Shown piece by piece: positions 54,015 to 64,000 of a DNA stretch of 64,000 bases. The DNA is from Eublepharis macularius. Its lineage: Eukaryota; Chordata; Lepidosauria; Squamata; Eublepharidae. Numbering within the stretch: position 1 is the stretch's first letter; each line of letters opens with the position of its first letter. The notes beneath the pieces are model-generated. The model ran no database searches. It was not told where the DNA came from and worked only from the letters and a program-made list of their open reading frames with translations. The DNA is taken from NCBI RefSeq assembly GCF_028583425.1, contig NC_072795.1, forward strand, positions 4,487,001 to 4,551,000. Direction: 5' to 3'. Both the position numbers and the translations under genes were made by a program.

Positions 54015-54830
54015 ATGAAAACATTAGTGGATCGTGCAAGACAGATATGTGAGCCGCACTTTCTCAATGAGGAAATGAATCATCTAAACCACGCACTTCA
54101 GGCAAATGGCTACTCCAGAAATGAAATCCGAAGAGCAATCAAACCCAGGATGAATCAAACAACCAAAGAAAAACAGTCTCCCACAGGAAAAGTGTTTTTG
54201 CCATATATCAAAGGAATTACTGATCAGATGGGAAAGCTTATGAAAAAGCATAACCTTCAAGCAGTATTCAGACCCACCCGAAAAATACAACAGATGCTAC
54301 GATCAGCAAAAGACAGTAGAGACCCCCTAACCTCTGCAGGAGTATACCGTATACCCTGCAGCTGTGGACAAGTTTACATCGGGACCACAAAGCGTAGCAT
54401 CCAGACAAGAATAAAAGAACATGAAAGACACTGCAGACTTGGACAACCTGAAAAATCAGCAGTGGCTGAACATAGCCTAATTCAAACAGGGCACAGTATC
54501 TTATTCCAGGACACCAAAATACTGGACAACACTTCCAACTACTTTGTCAGACTGCACAGGGAAGCCATTGAAATTCACAAGCATAAGCAAAACTTCAACA
54601 GGAAAGAAGAAACCTTAAGAATGAACCGAGCATGGGTGCCAGTTCTGAAAAACACCAGGCTAACAAAACATTCTATCCCTGACAATAGCCCTGCAGAGAA
54701 GATTAGCACATCAAGTACCAATCCATATGCAAAAGAACCTCCTCAGGATACAGTGAAGCCTCCCGCCATTAGCATTCCACACCCTGGGAAACTCTTACAG
54801 GATGACTCAGCTCAATCCCACCCCTCCTGA
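54015..54830 (+). pseudogene. PLE C-terminal half with GIY-YIG, plus arm
   Basis: A 271-codon open frame equals the last 271 codons of the minus copy, with only a few differences (ARQIC for ARRIC, NEEMN for NEEIN, SLIQTG for SLTQTG, AQSHPS for AQPHPS). It has the complete GIY-YIG domain (GVYRI, VYIGTTKR), but the RT palm is missing because this arm starts at the dimer junction. It has no stop codons and is not functional alone. Confidence 0.9.
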
Positions 54831-54902
54831 GTAGATACAAATGACCTACATCTCTTCTCTTTTCCACACTGTGACACTGAGAGATCTCTGTCTTTTGGTG
54901 CT

Positions 54903-54949
54903 ACACCTCTGAAGATGCCAGCCACAGCTGCTGGCGAAACATCAGGAAC
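54903..54949 (+). ncRNA. Hammerhead-like motif, right arm (mutated)
   Basis: Same layout as 47585-47631, but the cleavage triplet reads ATC instead of GTC, which also breaks the short stem III. Probably inactive. Confidence 0.5.
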
Positions 54950-55204
54950 TACAATGCCAAGACCACGGCAATACAGCCCGGAAAACCCACAACAACCATC
55001 GTTCTCCGGCCGTGAAAGCCTTCGACAATAAATTATCATACTTATTGTTTGATTTCACAGGAATTCACTGATGTTATGTGAAAGATTCTGAGAGGGAATA
55101 AATAATGAATTAGTGAGATAACAACCAATATTTTTCTGGCAATGTAATCTGCCTTGAGTCTCAGAGGGAAAGGTGGACTATAAATGACATAACTAATAAA
55201 ATAA

Positions 55205-55795
55205 TATAAGTACTCTCCTTGGCTCAGTCATCAACCAGGAAGAAATTAGAAGAAGATTGAGACTTGGAAGAGCAGCTGTGAGGGAGCTAGAGAAGACGTC
55301 TCTCCGGGGAACAAGATCAAGATAATCCAAACAATGGTATTCCCCATTGCCATGTACGGATATGAAAGTTGGACAGTGAAGAAAGTTGACAGGAAGAAAA
55401 CTGATTCATTTGAAATGTGGTGCTGGAGGAGAGTTTTGCAGATACTATGGATAGCCATAAAGACAAATAAGTGGGCACTCGATCAAAGCAAGCCTGAATT
55501 CTCCCTAGAAGCTAAAATGTCAAAACTGAAGCTATCGTACTTTGGTCACATCATGAGAAGACAAGATTCTCTGGAAAAGTCAATAATGCTAGGAAAAGCG
55601 GAAGGCAGCAGGAAAAGAGGAAGACCTAAAACAAGATGGCTGGACGATAAAAGAAGCCACATCCTCCCATTTGCAAGATCTGAGCAAGTTTGTTAATGAT
55701 AGGACATTTTGGAGGTCTTTCTTTCATAGGGTTGCCATAGGTCAGAGGCAACTTGATGGCACATAGCACACACATACACACACTCACACACTCAG
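55205..55795 (+). pseudogene. BovB/RTE 3' fragment
   Basis: Frame pieces GYESWTVKKVDRKK, WCWRRVLQILW and YFGHIMRRQDSLEK, then AGGTCTTTCTTTCATAGGG, GTTGCCATAGGTCAGAGGC and a CA-rich tail. It is frameshifted early and 5'-truncated, and more decayed than the copy at 48 kb. Confidence 0.88.
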
Positions 55796-55799
55796 AGAG

Positions 55800-57187
55800 G
55801 GTTTTGTGATTGTGAGGGATCTTTTGGAACAGAGGCAAGGGCATCTCTCTCCAGACAGGCCTCTGTTTTGGCTCCCCTGGTGCTGTAGAATTATTTCCTT
55901 TGAAAGGCCAGGTGTGCATATCAGAATTGGAACAGGTAGTAATATCTTGTGTTAACAGCAAAACTGACCATTTGTTTATTATTTACTTCATTTATAGCCC
56001 ACCTTTCCAAGAATTTCTTGCAGCCACTTCTATTCATCAACTTAAAAGCTGTGCAGAAATTTTAGCTGGGAGATGCCAACCACTTTGCTACTGTGCATTA
56101 AACAACAGAATGGATTATATTGCAAACTTAGAGGAAACAGATATTCACAATTAACTTGAGGGGAAAAAATCAGGGTGACAATGAGAAAGATGCAGGAATT
56201 CAGTTAATAGCATGGAACAACTATCATCCACATTCCCAGAAAACATGCTCAGATCTGCAAAATTTTTAGCTGCTTCATAGTGGAATCGTACAACATTGGA
56301 AAATGGATGGTTAAGTACTTGATGGAATATATCCAGATTTCTCACACATTTCATACAGATGGGACAAGATGAGGCAAAAAAAAAATTGAACTTGAGCCTG
56401 TGACACATTAAGGCAGTTTCGTTTTCTTTAATTTATTGCAATTTTATTAGGAAAGCTGAAAGCGTTTTTAAAAGAAAAGAAATTGCATCCTTTAGCAGAT
56501 TCCACATATGTGCGAAATTTCGTGTCTGTTCCAAGATCAACTGTGAAAGAAAAACATAGTCGTCTTTGAGGTGCCACATGATTCTTTTCACTGCAACATT
56601 CGCTGAGTAAGTTGGTTCCCTTTCACAATAAAGCTTTCCATTAAAGCTCCCTGATGTCCAAAAAAAGTACTGCAAACCTGCCGTTCTGAGAGTTTTCTGC
56701 CTGTCTATTTTTCACTCTCTCCTCCCCAGTGTCAACTGACTCAAGAAGGTCCTTAGAAACAATGATTACATTTTTACTTTGGAAGACTGTAAAGAGGGCT
56801 TAGTCAAGGGAGAAACCACTCAGGGTTTCTGCTAAATCTTCCTCACTTGATTTCTCCAAGCAAGGCAAAAAGTGGCCAACTCATTTTGTTCTGGGAAACT
56901 GGAGAAACCATTAAGGGGGGGGGGTCTTATATTATGCAACATTGCAGTGATACATGGTTTTAAGTGTTTAAATTGAGGGGCTCAGTAAGAGAGGAATGGC
57001 TGGGCTTGCCTTGGTGTTGTTCATGCATGACACCGAATCTGGTAACTATTTAATGTCCCTCAGTAATGAGTTATATAGTTGGGGCTGGGAACATCTAATG
57101 GTTGCATCCTTTTCTTTTCCAGAAAAGTTTCCTCTCTTGTTGCACGAAAGATCCCTTGGAGTTCCATTCCCTTCTTGTTCACACAAG
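55800..57187. other. Unassigned, mostly AT-rich
   Basis: No gene, tail or terminal repeat recognised apart from a poly-G tract near 56916. Short ORFs lack domains. This is a candidate for single-copy intergenic DNA and for conservation tests. Confidence 0.4.
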
Positions 57188-57337
57188 GGCCGTTTCCACA
57201 CACGTTGAATAATGCACTTTCAGTGCACTTTAGTTATCCTTTAGAAGTGGATTTTTTGTTCCACACATGGAAAATCCATTACAAATGTGCACTAAAGCGT
57301 ATTGAAAGTGGATTATTCAACGTGTGTGGAAACGGCC
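57188..57337. mobile_element. 150-bp foldback MITE (GGCCGTTTCCACAC)
   Basis: GGCCGTTTCCACACACGTTG pairs with CAACGTGTGTGGAAACGGCC. TGCACTTTCAGTGCACTTTA also pairs with the inner part, so the whole element is a long hairpin. No target duplication identified. A degenerate end recurs near 57540-57560. Confidence 0.82.
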
Positions 57338-57569
57338 ATGGGATGAGAATAAAGAACGGGGACTTTTCTACTGCAATGCCTGATTATGGACTTTCCTTCC
57401 TACAAACTGAGATGGCGGAACTGAAGTTCATTCACAAATTCAGAACCACGGACACCCCTTCCCCTTCCGTATTGAATAGGGTCATAGGGCAGCTGCTGCA
57501 ACGTAGTGGTTAACGGTCGGTGAGTGGGCCTTTTCTTTAAAAACGTGTGGAAATGGCCATGGTCCTTCC

Positions 57570-57718
57570 CTCATTCATTTTATCTACACAACAACCCTGT
57601 GAAGTAGGCCACACGGAGAAAGTGGCTCAGGTTCTCCAATGAGCTTTGTGGCAAGCAGGAATTGGATGCTGGATCTTCACAGATCCTAGTCTGACATTTT
57701 AACCACTGCACTATGTTT
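57570..57718 (-). mobile_element. MIR-like old SINE
   Basis: CTACACAACAACCCTGTGAA, GTAGGCCACACGGAGAAAG, GGAATTGGATGCTGGATCTT and TTTAACCACTGCACTATG. Reversed tRNA-type head, diverged. Confidence 0.55.
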
Positions 57719-57729
57719 ATGTTGCCCAT

Positions 57730-57893
57730 TTGTGTGTAAAGTGCTGTCAAGTCACAGTCAACTTATTGCAACCCTTCATGGGGTTTTCAAGGCAGGAGAT
57801 GAACAGAGGTGGCTTGCCATTGTCTTCCTCTGCATAGCCACCCTGGGCTTCCTTAGTGGAGCCGTTGGCAATCCAAATACTAACCAGGGCCAA
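57730..57893 (-). mobile_element. 5S-derived SINE, minus
   Basis: Reversed copy of the 8886/60856 family: GTGCTGTCAAGTCACAGTCA, GGTGGCTTGCCATTGTCTTC and CAATCCAAATACTAACCAGG (reversed 5S box C region). Confidence 0.75.
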
Positions 57894-58162
57894 AAACTTA
57901 CTCAATCTGTCGTGAGCCATCCAGGTGAAGGCATATACTTAAACCCAAACACCGTCTGGATTATGCCATCCTTGAAATTTAGTTTAACTTACCACACCAG
58001 GACCATATTTACATTCTGCTTCCAGTGAGGGTGGGCATGCCGGACCCTGAGATGGAGAGAACCTCTTTCTCCAGTCCAGCCACCCAGACTGACTCACCTC
58101 AACGGCCACCAGAAGATTCCTGTTTAACGGTGCCACATTTCCTGACACTGCTTAGAATCTTT

Positions 58163-58396
58163 GGGCCAAGCTACAAGCGACACCTGACACTAGATGGACC
58201 CTTGTCAGCTTCCCTCAAGTTTTGGCGGGAAATGTAGGCAGCTTGGCGGAATGTTGGACAAGTGACAGTTGAAAAGCCCATTGGACAGCAGTCAGAGAGC
58301 CAAGCTGCAAGACCAGGACGCCTACATTTCCCCTCAAAACTTGAGGGAAACTGACAAGTATCCAACCTGTGTCAGGCGTCACTTGTAGCTTGGCCC
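58163..58396. mobile_element. Foldback MITE (CCAAGCTACAAGTG family), 234 bp
   Basis: GGGCCAAGCTACAAGCGAC ... GCGTCACTTGTAGCTTGGCCC, with inner arms CTTCCCTCAAGTTTTGGCGG and CAAAACTTGAGGGAAACTGA. Intermediate in length between 24343 and 10351. Confidence 0.85.
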
Positions 58397-58651
58397 TTTG
58401 TCATGAAGCCTGCAGTGAACTTTTCTCCCTCCTGAGGTGAAGATTTGGCCCAGCCATTCAAGGCCAGATCCATTGGCTGCAGGGACTGTTTCCAGCCCAC
58501 AGAGTTTTCTTTTAAACACGTGATGCTGCCTTATGTGGAGTCCGTTCATTGCTTCCTGCAGGCCACTGGGTACCCACCACTGTCCAAGGTTTCAGGCACT
58601 GGGATCTCCCAGCCCAAGTTTCACTTGTCATTTCTCTGATATATGAACTGT

Positions 58652-58958
58652 ACTAGATCAAATCAAGCCTGAATCCTCCCCAGAAGCTAAAATGACAAAA
58701 CAGAGGTTATCGTATTTGGGCCACATCATGAGAAGACAAGACTCTCTGGAGAAATCAGTCATTCTGGAGAAAGTGGAAGGCAGCGGGGAAAAGAGGAAGA
58801 CCTAAAACAGGATGGCTTGACTCAATAAAAGAAGCCACATCCTCCAGTTTGCAGGACCTGAGGAAGTCTGTTAATGGTAGGACTTTTTTGAGGTCTTTCC
58901 TTCATAGGGTCACCGTAGGTCGGAGGCGACTTGAAAGCACAAAACGCACACACCCCAT
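58652..58958 (+). pseudogene. BovB/RTE 3' fragment
   Basis: CTGAATCCTCCCCAGAAGCT, ATCATGAGAAGACAAGACTC, ... AGGTCTTTCCTTCATAGGG and GGTCGGAGGCGACTTGAAAG. Several frameshifts. Confidence 0.88.
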
Positions 58959-59082
58959 AAATTTTCCCTGAGGTAAATTCAATGGCACATACAGATTTCT
59001 GAGGAGGAGGAGGAAGAAATGTATTTATTTATATTGTAATCTGCTCTGAGCCCTTTTACGGAAAGAGCAGACAATATATCTA

Positions 59083-59087
<5 letters not shown>

Positions 59088-59114
<27 letters not shown>
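59088..59114. repeat. (AAT)n microsatellite
   Basis: AAT run after the retroposon-like tail CTGAGCCCTTTTACGG. Confidence 0.9.
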
Positions 59115-59116
<2 letters not shown>

Positions 59117-59502
59117 TTAAGGTGTATATTGAATATATACCTGACCCTTTTAAAAACTGGCATGCAAACGCGCCCATAAAATGAATGTTCTTTGGGGGCT
59201 TGATCTGTTCTTATTTTCACATGTGAAAAGAATTGTCCAAATTCTCAGTAGAGTCCTGTGGCAATACACCCCTCCTTTAGCTTTCTCGTTCCCTGTTGTG
59301 AAACAACTCTGACATTTTTTTAAAGGCATCTGGCAAAACAGCCTCAGGGGGTGGATTCTCACAACAGACAACTGGGCAGATTTTTGGAAGGCCGGTTCCA
59401 AAGTTGTCACTGCTTTGCGGTGATTGAAATATCTTTGTCAGAAGGAGCCGTGGGGTGGCAGAAGCAGGCGGGCTGAAAGGAAGATAGATTTTGTCTTGGC
59501 AG

Positions 59503-59532
59503 GTTTGTGTGTGTGTGTGTGTGTGTGTGTGT
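59503..59532. repeat. (TG)n microsatellite
   Basis: About 15 GT units. Reading frames across it are artefacts. Confidence 0.93.
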
Positions 59533-59721
59533 ATGGGGAGGGGGGAGTGACTGTTGCGAGAAAAGGGAGGCGTGACCTGCATGGGGAATGCCAGCGAACC
59601 CCAGACACACATGCACACAGTCTCTCTCTCACACACACAAATCTCTGAACAAAGATAAGCCAGACAGCTAAACATTTGGGACCATACAAACCAACCTCAG
59701 CCAGCTTCTTTCTCTTCTCCC

Positions 59722-59771
59722 AGCGGACCAGGAGACTCCAAGGGCAGTCAGACCTTCAGGGAAGAAAATGA
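59722..59771 (+). other. Possible short exon (splice-site look-alike)
   Basis: Polypyrimidine tract CTTCTTTCTCTTCTCCCAG, then a 50-base segment ending GAAAATGAG, then GTGAGT. The acceptor and donor look good, but no protein is recognised. It may be a 5'-UTR exon or chance. Confidence 0.2.
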
Positions 59772-60855
59772 GGTGAGTTTTTTGTCAGGAAGGGTTGGAA
59801 AGGGCCCTTAGAGCATGTTTGCACAGGCACTCAAAGAAAGAGAGAGACTGTGTTGTGTGATTCGGGTGCTTGGTGGTGGAGAGGTTTCCGAGCGTGTTTT
59901 CACAAGTCACAACTTTAAATGCCGTTTTGTCTGAAATGCCCAACTTGTGAGTGTTCTTAAGAAGAGGGGAGGGAAGAGAGCCAGTTTTAAAGGGAATGTA
60001 ATGTCTAAGCAGCATGGCTTTTCCTGTCAAATTCTTACGGTAGTTTTCATCTGAAAATACGCAAATGCAAGAATCTGAAATCTACCTGCACTTGGGAAAA
60101 CAGCCTCTACTTGCAGGGCCTTTGTCCGTCCTTCTGCTCCAGGGCAATGCCAGATACCTGAGAAACGGTGCCAGAAAAAGGAAATACCGGTCTGGGTCTG
60201 CTTTGGGGTCTCCGTTGCTTGCAGCACTATGATGAATCCTCTTTGCATCAAAGCAAAACTGAATTTGAAACGGGAAGCAAACTTTTAAAATAAACCAAGC
60301 CACCCTCGTCAAATAACAACCCCCACCCCACCCCACCGCTGCCCCCATGGTCCTATAAACGAGTCTCTGTTTCCATCCTCCATGTACAGGGAAATTCAAC
60401 TGTTCCCCTAGTTTGTAGGCTGATTCGCTTTTAACAGCAGAGATTAACAGAAACCTATGTGCCATCTTCAAAAGACAGCAAGCTTGTGAGCTTCACAGAA
60501 GCCTTCTTTGTTGCAGGGATGAAAGCACTCAGGTTTCACAAATTGCCACTGGAGCAAGTGGCTTGACTGTGCTCAGTCCTACTGTTTTCATATCCCATCT
60601 TGTGTCCACGAAGTTCAAACTGGCTATCTCAGAGGGGCTCATAGGCCCATTCACCTAATATTTATTTCAGAACTTAGAGTTCCCAGCTTCTCACAAACAG
60701 AGCCTCTGTTCTAGGCAAGCTTCTCCACCTTCATTTCCACAAGTGTTAAAATGATGGAACATCTGTTCATGAGAAAGGGACACATCTGTTTACAACCCTG
60801 AAGCCACGTAACAAGATTCTATTAGCAATATACTAAAATTGCAATATCGACACAT

Positions 60856-61072
60856 TACCCGGAACGGATGGTCTGGCTAGCCTGAAATCCCGGAAGCTAA
60901 ACAGTGTCGTCCTTTGTTAATACCTGGATGGGATACTACGAAGGAAGTCCAGGGTTGCTAGAAAGAGGCAGGCAATGGCAAACCACCTCTGTCCATCTCT
61001 TGCCTTGAAAACCCCACTAAGGGTTGCCATAAGTTGGCTATGACTTGATGGCACTTTCCACCACCATCGACA
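60856..61072 (+). mobile_element. 5S-derived SINE
   Basis: GGAACGGATGGTCTGGCTAG, AATCCCGGAAGCTAAACAGT and TACCTGGATGGGATACTACG follow the 5S rRNA order. Then GGCAATGGCAAACCACCTCT and the end GACTTGATGGCACTTTCCAC. It retains more of the 5S 5' part than the copy at 8886. Confidence 0.85.
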
Positions 61073-61123
61073 CATACAATAACAGGCACGGGGGTGTCCG
61101 TAACCTTCAGAGGAGGACAGATC

Positions 61124-61503
61124 AAGATGGGTCACTGTGTTAGTTTGTCTGTAATAGTTGAAAAGAGCAAGAGACCAGTAGCACCTATAAGACTAACACA
61201 ATTTATTGTAGGGTGTGAGCTTTCATGAGACACAGCTCACTTCTTCAGATATAGCTAGAATGTGAGTCCATCTATCCTTATATCTTGGAGAGTGATTTCA
61301 GAAGCTGCTATTGTCATTCACCGGAGATTGTCATTTACCTGCTCTTGTCATTCAGCATCTGAAATCATTCCACTCTCCAGGATATAAAGACAGACGGGCT
61401 CACATTCTAGCTGTATCTGAAGAAGTGAGCTGTGTCTCACAAAAGCTCATACCCTAAAATAAATTTTGTTAGTCTTATGTGCTACTGGTCTCTTGTTCTT
61501 TTC
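61124..61503. mobile_element. PLE foldback, long form
   Basis: The minus arm starts with the terminus AGATGGGTCACTGTGTTAGT and runs through CTTCTTCAGATATAGCTAG. The arms meet near 61320, and the plus arm mirrors it through CTGAAGAAGTGAGCTGTGTC to TGCTACTGGTCTCTTGTTC (shortened end). The left arm is complete and the right arm shortened. Confidence 0.85.
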
Positions 61504-61505
61504 TA

Positions 61506-61794
61506 GGTAAAGGTAGTCCCCTGAGCAAGCACCGAGTCGTTACTGATCCATGGGGGGGGACATTGCATCACGACTTTTTCTTGGTAGACTTTTTGTTACG
61601 GGGTGGTTTGCCATTGCCTTCCCCAGTCATCTACACTTCACCCCCAGGAAACTGGGTACTCATTTTACCAATCTCGGAAGGATGGAAGGCTTGAGCCGGC
61701 TACCTGAACTCGGCTTCCGCCAGGATCAAACTCAGGTCGTGAGCAGAGCTTGGGCTGCAGTACTGCAGTTTACCACTCTGCATCACGGGGCTCC
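61506..61794 (-). mobile_element. Sauria-type SINE, minus
   Basis: Starts with the reversed tail GGTAAAGGTAGTCCCCTGAG, contains GGGGTGGTTTGCCATTGCC, and ends at the reversed head CTGCATCACGGGGCTCC. It abuts the PLE foldback. Confidence 0.9.
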
Positions 61795-61799
61795 TCTTT

Positions 61800-62900
61800 A
61801 CTACTCTTTCAGATAAGGAGGTCTGCTTTTATTCCATGGGGTGACATTCACACATTTTGACTCGTCTTGGCAGCGAATAACTGTTTCTAGTCATCAGCAA
61901 GCTTTACTTCTCTTGGCACCTGCTCCTCAAAAGCAAAAGCTTGGCCCGTTTCTACATACTGGGCATGGTGATTGTACAGGGGAGGGGCAGCAGGCAGCCC
62001 GTGTGCTTGTAGCATTCCCTCTTTGTGTATCATTTGCAGTGCAGCCGGGTGGCATTTGGGAAGCGGCCCTTTCCCCTTCATGGGTTGCCAGTGGCAATTC
62101 TAAAGCAAGTGACTCCTCTGGTATAGAATACCAGATGCTATCTCAGTGGACCGCCAGAAAATAAAATTTATGATTGCCACAGGAACGATCACGCAGGGCA
62201 CCACATAAGGAGAGGCTGTTTATTTTCCACTTGGTAAGTAGAATTCCATAACAATTGATTGACTGGCTTTATTTATAGAATCAAAAAACCCACACATTTT
62301 TAAAGGTCGGTTTAAAACTGAAATAACAGAAATGGAGTGACTCTTGAAACTCCTCCGCTAAAAGCAGTTTAAGAGGAGCAATCCAGAGCCTGCCTGGATA
62401 CAAAGAACTGACAATCCCTCTGCCAAGCGTTCAGACATGTGTTTCAATAAGTGTAGAGGAGAACGCACTTCACAGGTGAACTGGAACCCCAAAAAAGACA
62501 GAGCCGGCAACTGGGCAAAGGCTTTGTTATACACTGGAGCTGTGGGAAGGGGCTGTGTAATGCCAGAAGGGAAACTTCAGCCCATTAGAACCTCTCCAGG
62601 TCCAAGTCTGGCTCTGGAAGGCAGATCCAGCCCATTTCCATTCCTGGCTGCCCTCGGGTTACCATCCCAGACTTTAGACTGGAGAGGTGAAACTGACAGA
62701 GCCTTCAGGGAAGCCAAGATGAAATTAACGAACCCTCTGAGGAGTGATCTCTGCAGCTCTGAATTTTTAAACTACCTTTCCCAGCTAACATTGCCTCATG
62801 TAAAGAGATTCGCCTGTGGAATCGCTGGCTGTTGTGCATAAGAAAGCAAGGGGCAGACCAGAGTAGGGAAACTCCCCAGGTGTCACCAAGTCCCATGCAA
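61800..62900. other. Unassigned stretch
   Basis: No supported gene. The ORF around 62437-62841 has no recognisable domain or splice context. Confidence 0.4.
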
Positions 62901-62905
62901 ACAGT

Positions 62906-63057
<152 letters not shown>

Positions 63058-63472
63058 ACTGTGGAGGAACTGGTTCACCATCTTCGGAGCAGATTTCTCC
63101 TTTGGCTTATTGCTGCTGCATTTGGAAGGGGACTCTTGGAACACTGTTTGCCACAGACTTCCCTCATCTGGAGGAAGAGGGGCCCAGGCCGCTCTACTCC
63201 TTCTTGTGAACTGGGAGCCAGATCAACCTATTAAAATCGCATGCAAGGATTGTGTACTTTCTTTGAATTATCCATTTAGGAACGGAACCCCAAAGACTAT
63301 GCCAGAAATCTGTGTTGCTGCAACTCCAAAACTTTCAGCGACTTTGCTGCTCTATTTCAGCTTCTCTTTCTACAAACTGGATTATGGGGAGATCTTCCCA
63401 TTTAGTTTGATTATTAATTAAATTATTTTCCATTTGCAGGCTTCAAAACCATAGGGGCTCAAGACAGATAAC

Positions 63473-63911
63473 CAGGGCTCATTTCGAGGGGAAACGCACA
63501 GGAACACAGTTCTGGCAGTTCCCCAAAGAGGTCACATGTCAGGTGCCCTGCCCACCCGACTCTCGGCCATTTTGGACCCATTTCGGCCTGGGTTGGGGCC
63601 GAAATGGCCCGGATCGGGCCTCTGATGGGAGGTGGATCACTGTCCCGCTCATCAGTGGCCCGATCCTGACCATTTTGGGCCCCTTTTTGGCCATTTTCCG
63701 CCGCTTTTTGCCATTTTGGGCCCAATTTCAGCCCTGAATGGCCAGGATTGGGTCCAAAACAGCCAGAATAGGTGATGTCAGGGGGTGTGGCATATGCAAA
63801 TCAGTTATGCCAATGACACACTTCCAGTGATGGCAAGAGGCGTGGCATATGCTAATGAGTTATGCTAATGAGTTCCTCCAGCTTATTTTCTACGAAACAA
63901 AATGACCCCTG
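63473..63911. mobile_element. hAT-like element, 439 bp, exact 8-bp TSD
   Basis: CAGGGCTCATTTCG ... TGACCCCTG with target duplication CAGATAAC at 63465-63472 and 63912-63919. Colinear with the copy at 9486-9933, including the ATGCTAATGAG repeats near the right end. Confidence 0.92.
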
Positions 63912-64000
63912 CAGATAACCCAAAATGCAACCTTTTAAGACCTAAAAGACAACTGTTAAAACATGGCAATTGGTACCCTTTCCACATCCCTGTGAGGCAC

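Larger units (their letters stand above)
51917..55029. mobile_element. Head-to-head PLE dimer, 3.1 kb, exact 14-bp TSD
   Basis: A minus copy (51917 to about 53960) and a plus copy (about 53989 to 55029) point their 3' ends outwards. AAATTATCATACTT is exact at 51903-51916 and 55030-55043, so both copies entered together. The left terminus stops at TGGTTGTTGTGGG; the right terminus has 33 further bases ending GACAATA. The central junction contains filler from the element's own 3' end. Confidence 0.93.

Noticed and set aside
60856..60960. Functional 5S rRNA gene
   Set aside because: 5S similarity is partial and diverged, and it continues into a SINE body with a BovB-like end.

Overview
The window looks like intergenic and intronic DNA from a squamate reptile (lizard or gecko grade). 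The reasons are the mix of BovB/RTE LINE 3' ends, Sauria-type tRNA SINEs with BovB-like tails, 5S-rRNA-derived SINEs, CR1 and L1 fragments, abundant Penelope-like element (PLE) ends, and long microsatellites. No bacterial, organellar or viral coding unit is present. The species cannot be fixed from sequence alone.

Only one host gene is clear: the first exon of preprosomatostatin (SST) on the minus strand, with CDS at 2750-2890. It has a TATA box, a perfect CRE and a TAAT homeodomain site at the spacing typical of the vertebrate SST promoter. Exon 2, which encodes the mature hormone, would lie beyond base 1. The SST intron is therefore at least 2.7 kb and carries PLE and foldback insertions. 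Everything from about 3.6 kb to 64 kb is upstream (5') of SST and contains no second gene that I can defend.

Layout: 1-2749 SST intron; 2750-3110 SST exon 1 and core promoter; 3111-3640 GC-rich upstream region with an 18-bp minisatellite; 3.6-24 kb mixed SINEs, CR1, L1, hAT-like elements, foldbacks and solo LTRs; 24.7-27 kb a host repeat carrying a 5'-truncated PLE with a GIY-YIG domain; 30.7-31.8 kb a solo LTR nested inside a solo LTR; 35-42.5 kb a dense field of PLE foldbacks and minisatellites plus a perfect 66-bp hairpin; 44-48.9 kb a SINE split by a hAT-like element, LINE tails, a truncated PLE and BovB; 49-55 kb CR1, several PLE pieces and a 3.1-kb head-to-head PLE dimer; 55-64 kb BovB ends, MITEs, 5S SINEs, microsatellites and a second copy of a hAT-like element.

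The most unusual signal is that PLE termini repeatedly sit in the genome as tail-out inverted dimers. They are bounded by 11-14 bp target-site duplications (TSDs), usually with one complete and one shortened arm. Several carry hammerhead-ribozyme-like cores, and two have expanded the ribozyme-core segment into 41-bp minisatellites. Asymmetric or inverted pseudo-LTRs and hammerhead motifs are known for PLEs in general; the regularity, the shared private variants in both arms and the locus density seen here deserve a closer look.
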